In this document: positions 60,612-64,000 of the stretch, piece by piece
Layout: the number at the start of each line of letters is the position of its first letter
Numbering within the stretch: position 1 is the first letter of the stretch
Notes under the pieces: model-generated
Told to the model about the DNA's origin: nothing
The model's database searches: none
Seen by the model: the letters and a program-made list of their open reading frames with translations, nothing else
Program-made: the position numbers and the translations under genes
NCBI GenBank assembly: GCA_007844125.1
Contig: CM017555.1
Coordinates: forward strand, 21,659,669 to 21,723,668
Length of the DNA: 64,000 nucleotides
Source of the DNA: Sinonovacula constricta
Taxonomy: Eukaryota > Mollusca > Bivalvia > Cardiida > Solecurtidae
Reading direction: 5' to 3'

Positions 60612-60823
60612 GACAAAATTATGGTCTTATTGGCAATATCCAGCTTATTATTGGTGGAGGAAGACACCTGACTTACCTCTGGATAGAAAGACCAGTGTAC
60701 CGCATGATATCTGGAACACCTACCTACATAAAAGCTCTCACCCAACTGGTACTTGAGCCAACATAGTGAGGGACCAAGCAGTCATAAGTTGGCGACTCTA
60801 ACAGCTCGACCACAGGTGCCCCC
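60612..60823 (-). mobile_element. SINE-B copy interrupted by SINE-A copy 4
   Basis: AATTATGGTCTTATTGGCAA, ATCCAGCTTATTATTGGTGG, AGGAAGACACC, then GAGGGACCAAGCAGTC and CTCGACCACAGGTGCCCCC (head). The missing left edge (TTTTGTTATATTTCACC) lies before 60325. Confidence 0.75.
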
Positions 60824-61559
60824 TTAACAAGTTATTATTCTTTGACCAATCAGGCCTAAACAAAATGATAAAATATACACAGATATGGAAACATGTAACA
60901 AAAATAATTTAAGGTGTTGTAGTCCTGTGAAAAGTTTATAAACAAATATAACAAGAACAAACCACATCTGACCAGTTTTAGTGTCACTGTATTATTATGT
61001 CAGTTTAACCTTATCATTAAGTTTTCTACTATATACCCTTGTAATCTGATTATCCAATTGAACTTCTTTAACTATTTGTCTCTACTTTAGGTTTTCTGCC
61101 TTATATCCTTGTAATTTTATCATAAATTTATTTCTGCTTTTTTGTATACACAACTTAACATAGAAATTCATGCAATTAACCGGACTATATACTCATTAAA
61201 CTGAAAATCAATATAAGAGTACCATTTCATTGAGTGTATTTTGTTTTCAGCTGTCACAACTTTGATTTATTATTATTAACTCTCAGCCTCAACTATATTT
61301 TCTTTGACATCGATGTGTCCTTCAGTAATAAATGCACCAGGATCTAACAGTAAAAGTAAGATTTTATCAGCTGTAACTTCTTCAAGCTACATAGGAAGGT
61401 TATACATGTATGCACCACTAAGATAACATGAACACTTGTCAACATAAAGATATGGAAAAAAACACCTTTTATCATGGCCTAAATACATCTACTTCAACAG
61501 GGTACTTTAAAGCTAACTAATTTAACCAGGGCCAAGGGATTGCACCCCATACAGCTTTA

Positions 61560-61778
61560 TTGTTTTTTTTACATTGCTTGACAGAACTATGGCTATATTG
61601 GGAATGTCCAGAAATGGTGGAAGACCTAGACATATGTCTTAAGTAGAACAACCATCAAACCACAGGTCTGATTCAAGACCTACCCATGTGGAAGTTCTTG
61701 CCCTAACTGAGGCTCGAACCACATGCTGGGGGAGCGAGGAGTTTCAAGTAGAAGACTCTGCCTAGCCACTGGCTCCCA
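61560..61778 (-). mobile_element. SINE-B copy
   Basis: ACATTGCTTGACAGAACTAT, GGGAATGTCCAG, GAAGACCTAGACATATGTCT, CCACAGGTCTGATTCAAGAC, GAGGCTCGAACC, GCCACTGGCTCCC. Confidence 0.7.
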
Positions 61779-62104
61779 AAACTATGGTCTTTAATAAAAT
61801 ACTTGATAAAGCACAAATGCTTGAATGCACTTGTACTTTAATGGCTCCAATAAATAAAAGCCGCTTGTTGCTTAAGTTTTAAAGAAGAAATTATTTTAAA
61901 ATATCAATTTTTTTAAACATGCCATCAACTATCAGAAATTGTAGAGTTTTGTTGCTCTTACATCAAATAAAAAATCTTTGAGAAGGTTTTTCAGGGTTGT
62001 AATATTAAATCAATATTCGTGTTATTCAGATTGTGTTTGTTTAAAAATTCATATGGACCATGACAGCAGAACAAATTTGCATCCTTATAACTACTTTGTA
62101 CAAA

Positions 62105-62222
62105 CCCTTTTATGAGAGACGGTCTTCTAGTTGACCTGCCGGTACCTGTGTTTCTATCCAGACATTTGACTGGGGTCTTCATCCACAAAGCGGTTTCTCT
62201 CCATTAAGACCATAATTAATAT
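62105..62222 (+). mobile_element. SINE-B fragment in plus orientation
   Basis: GGTCTTCTAGTTGACCTGCC, GGTACC, TCTATCCAGACATTTGACTG, GGGTCTTCATCC, TAAGACCATAATT. Confidence 0.6.
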
Positions 62223-63194
62223 AATCTGTAGGCCAGACTAGTTGCTGGTTGGTTCAACATCCCCAAATACTTCAGGTTATCAGATTTTAAGACCAGATTT
62301 TACAAATTTACCCAAAGGAAGTAAAAAAAAAATTGCTTCATATAAATATCAAAGTAAACAAGAAGTTGCAGTCAGTTTTCACAAGGAAGCTAGTTATCTA
62401 AAGATTGTTGATCAACGAATGAAAATTGTACTAACTTAAAGGAGCAAACATAGATACATACATATAGAATAATTATATGACTTACAAATGTTAATAAAGA
62501 ATAACAAATATACCCACAAAAATGATGATGGTCACAAGAATGAAAGTTATTGTCAAATAGTTCCAAATATATTGAAAGGACAAGTTTTCACACACAAATT
62601 ATAAAATGTTTAATACCATTCATGTATTTAAATAACAGGGAAAGAGACACTCAAAATTTATCACACAACTTTAGTCCTGGGGATTTCATTAGTAACAAAA
62701 ACACCAGATTTTCACCCCACACAAGAGTTCAATTATACCCAGGTGTTAGTGGAAGGTCGGTCCCCTTTAGTCATCATTCAGGACAAAACAGCCAGTTTTA
62801 ATGCAGTATTTAACAGAGGAATCAACAATCAGTAACTCATGAAATAGCTAGTTTCATTAGTCATTAAGTCTCATTGTCATCGTCTTCTTTCCAATAATGA
62901 ATAATGCACATTAGAAAAGGTACAAAAACTGAACGTGGTGTTACTATAATAACCAACATTTAATGTTAATGAATAGAATAAAACGCTTTTAATTCACACA
63001 CGAAAAGTGTCCTATAATAATTGTACTTTTTTAGGTCCTGTCATTTGCCATTAAACACTAACTAAATCAACATTAAGCAACTCACAAATATCCAACCCAC
63101 ATAACCAGTCTTCTTTTTTTTTCCTACTTCCTAACAAAGATCACTAGATGAACACTGACTGCAACTTAACACTATCAGCCTGTTGCTTATGGTA

Positions 63195-63345
63195 CAGTAC
63201 AACCTGTGTGTAATGAAAGGGTAAAGCTTCTGACCAGAGCGGATCTTGCTGTAGTGGTGGTGTTCCAGAAATAAAAGTGGTGTTCCTGGATTGATGACCA
63301 CCACCTCACCTGTTGTGGTCAGCCTTCACATTATTTTGATTAGGT
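63195..63345 (+). mobile_element. Possible Tigger-like end fragment
   Basis: TACAGTACAACCTGTGTGTA resembles the left end of the Tigger-like family and is followed by short repeats of GTGGTGTTCC. No matching right end is found in the window. Confidence 0.3.
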
Positions 63346-64000
63346 CCAGGTTTGGTGTAGTATACAGGCCAACATTTGTAAATTAAAAGCATTGCAAGCA
63401 CTGTAGTATTCACAGCTTTGGAAAAGTAGACAAATTTTAAGACAATGACAACCAGTTAGTATTCACTGCCATATATTTTTGTGTTACACCAAGATAAACC
63501 CTATTTTTTCAAACTATACAACTCTACTTTCATTGTAATGATCAACTGCAGATAGTTAGAGTCCTGAACCAAGAGCAGATGACCTATTTTACCTAGGGAG
63601 AATAGGTCACTGTCGACATAACATTATGCTGGTTAAATCTACATTGCATTTGGAGTATCTGGATTTTCTTGTGAATTCTGTAGTGTTGGTTATTCATAAA
63701 TTTGTAGTTTAGTTAGTGTTGCATTTTACAATCATATATGCATTTAGTAATATTTAAATCATGCTGGATCAAAAAAATGTAAACATTTTATGGTGTTTTT
63801 TCTGCTAAAGCTTTTTAACTGTGTGACTCTGTCTTTTATTTTAGATCACCTCAAGGAATGTTGAACTACTTTTTGGTCACACTATAGTAATGCTTTTAAG
63901 GTGAAGCAAATGTAATAGAAAATATGCAGAATTTAAAAAATTAACAAAACTGATGTGTTGTATACTTTAGTGAAGACATGTATGCCAAATTTTAAGAAAA

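Larger units (their letters stand above)
58136..64000. other. Intergenic or unrecognised 5' region
   Basis: Apart from SINE copies, the stretches 58140-59570, 59850-60313, 60825-61555, 61780-62104 and 62225-64000 contain nothing I can assign. A first exon of a gene driven by the 58-kb promoter candidate could lie here unseen. Confidence 0.55.

Overview
The window is eukaryotic, AT-rich, intron-rich and packed with decayed interspersed repeats. It most likely comes from a lophotrochozoan, probably a bivalve mollusc. The reasons are two tRNA-derived SINE families, an array resembling the bivalve 'pearl'/Helentron-associated elements, Tigger/pogo-type DNA transposons and long intronic minisatellites. 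The species call is an inference from repeat style, not from a diagnostic gene.

One protein-coding gene can be reconstructed with confidence. It is an organic anion transporting polypeptide (OATP, SLCO family) on the minus strand, coding from 33648 (ATG) to 6497 (stop) in 11 exons. All introns are GT-AG, all junction phases agree, and the spliced coding length is 2394 nt (797 residues). The protein has 12 predicted membrane segments, the OATP signature near RWIGAWWGG, a cysteine-rich Kazal-like loop between TM9 and TM10, and an acidic cytosolic tail ending in ESKL. The N-terminal half resembles the SLCO4/SLCO5 branch. A TATA-like motif (about 34336-34346) and a putative noncoding first exon ending at a GTAAGT donor (34228) give a plausible promoter. 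The second exon carries two short upstream ORFs.

Layout: 1-6250 is downstream flank with repeats. 6250-34350 is the SLCO gene. Intron 1 is filled by two minisatellites (31-bp and 41-bp units), intron 2 is a 10-kb repeat landscape, and introns 7 and 9 carry partial duplications of the 3' ends of the preceding exons together with their donor sites. 34.4-64 kb is upstream or intergenic sequence with SINEs, three Tigger-like elements, a pearl-like array, a GAT-rich satellite and a CpG-richer, NRF1-motif-bearing promoter candidate near 58 kb. No long coding region is visible there.

The most unusual observations are the exon-end duplications (11956-12041 and 8470-9044), a possible plus-strand ORF nested in intron 4 (14959-15324), and a TTAA-flanked MITE family. 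I see no sign of a prokaryotic-type system, CRISPR, virus or toxin locus.
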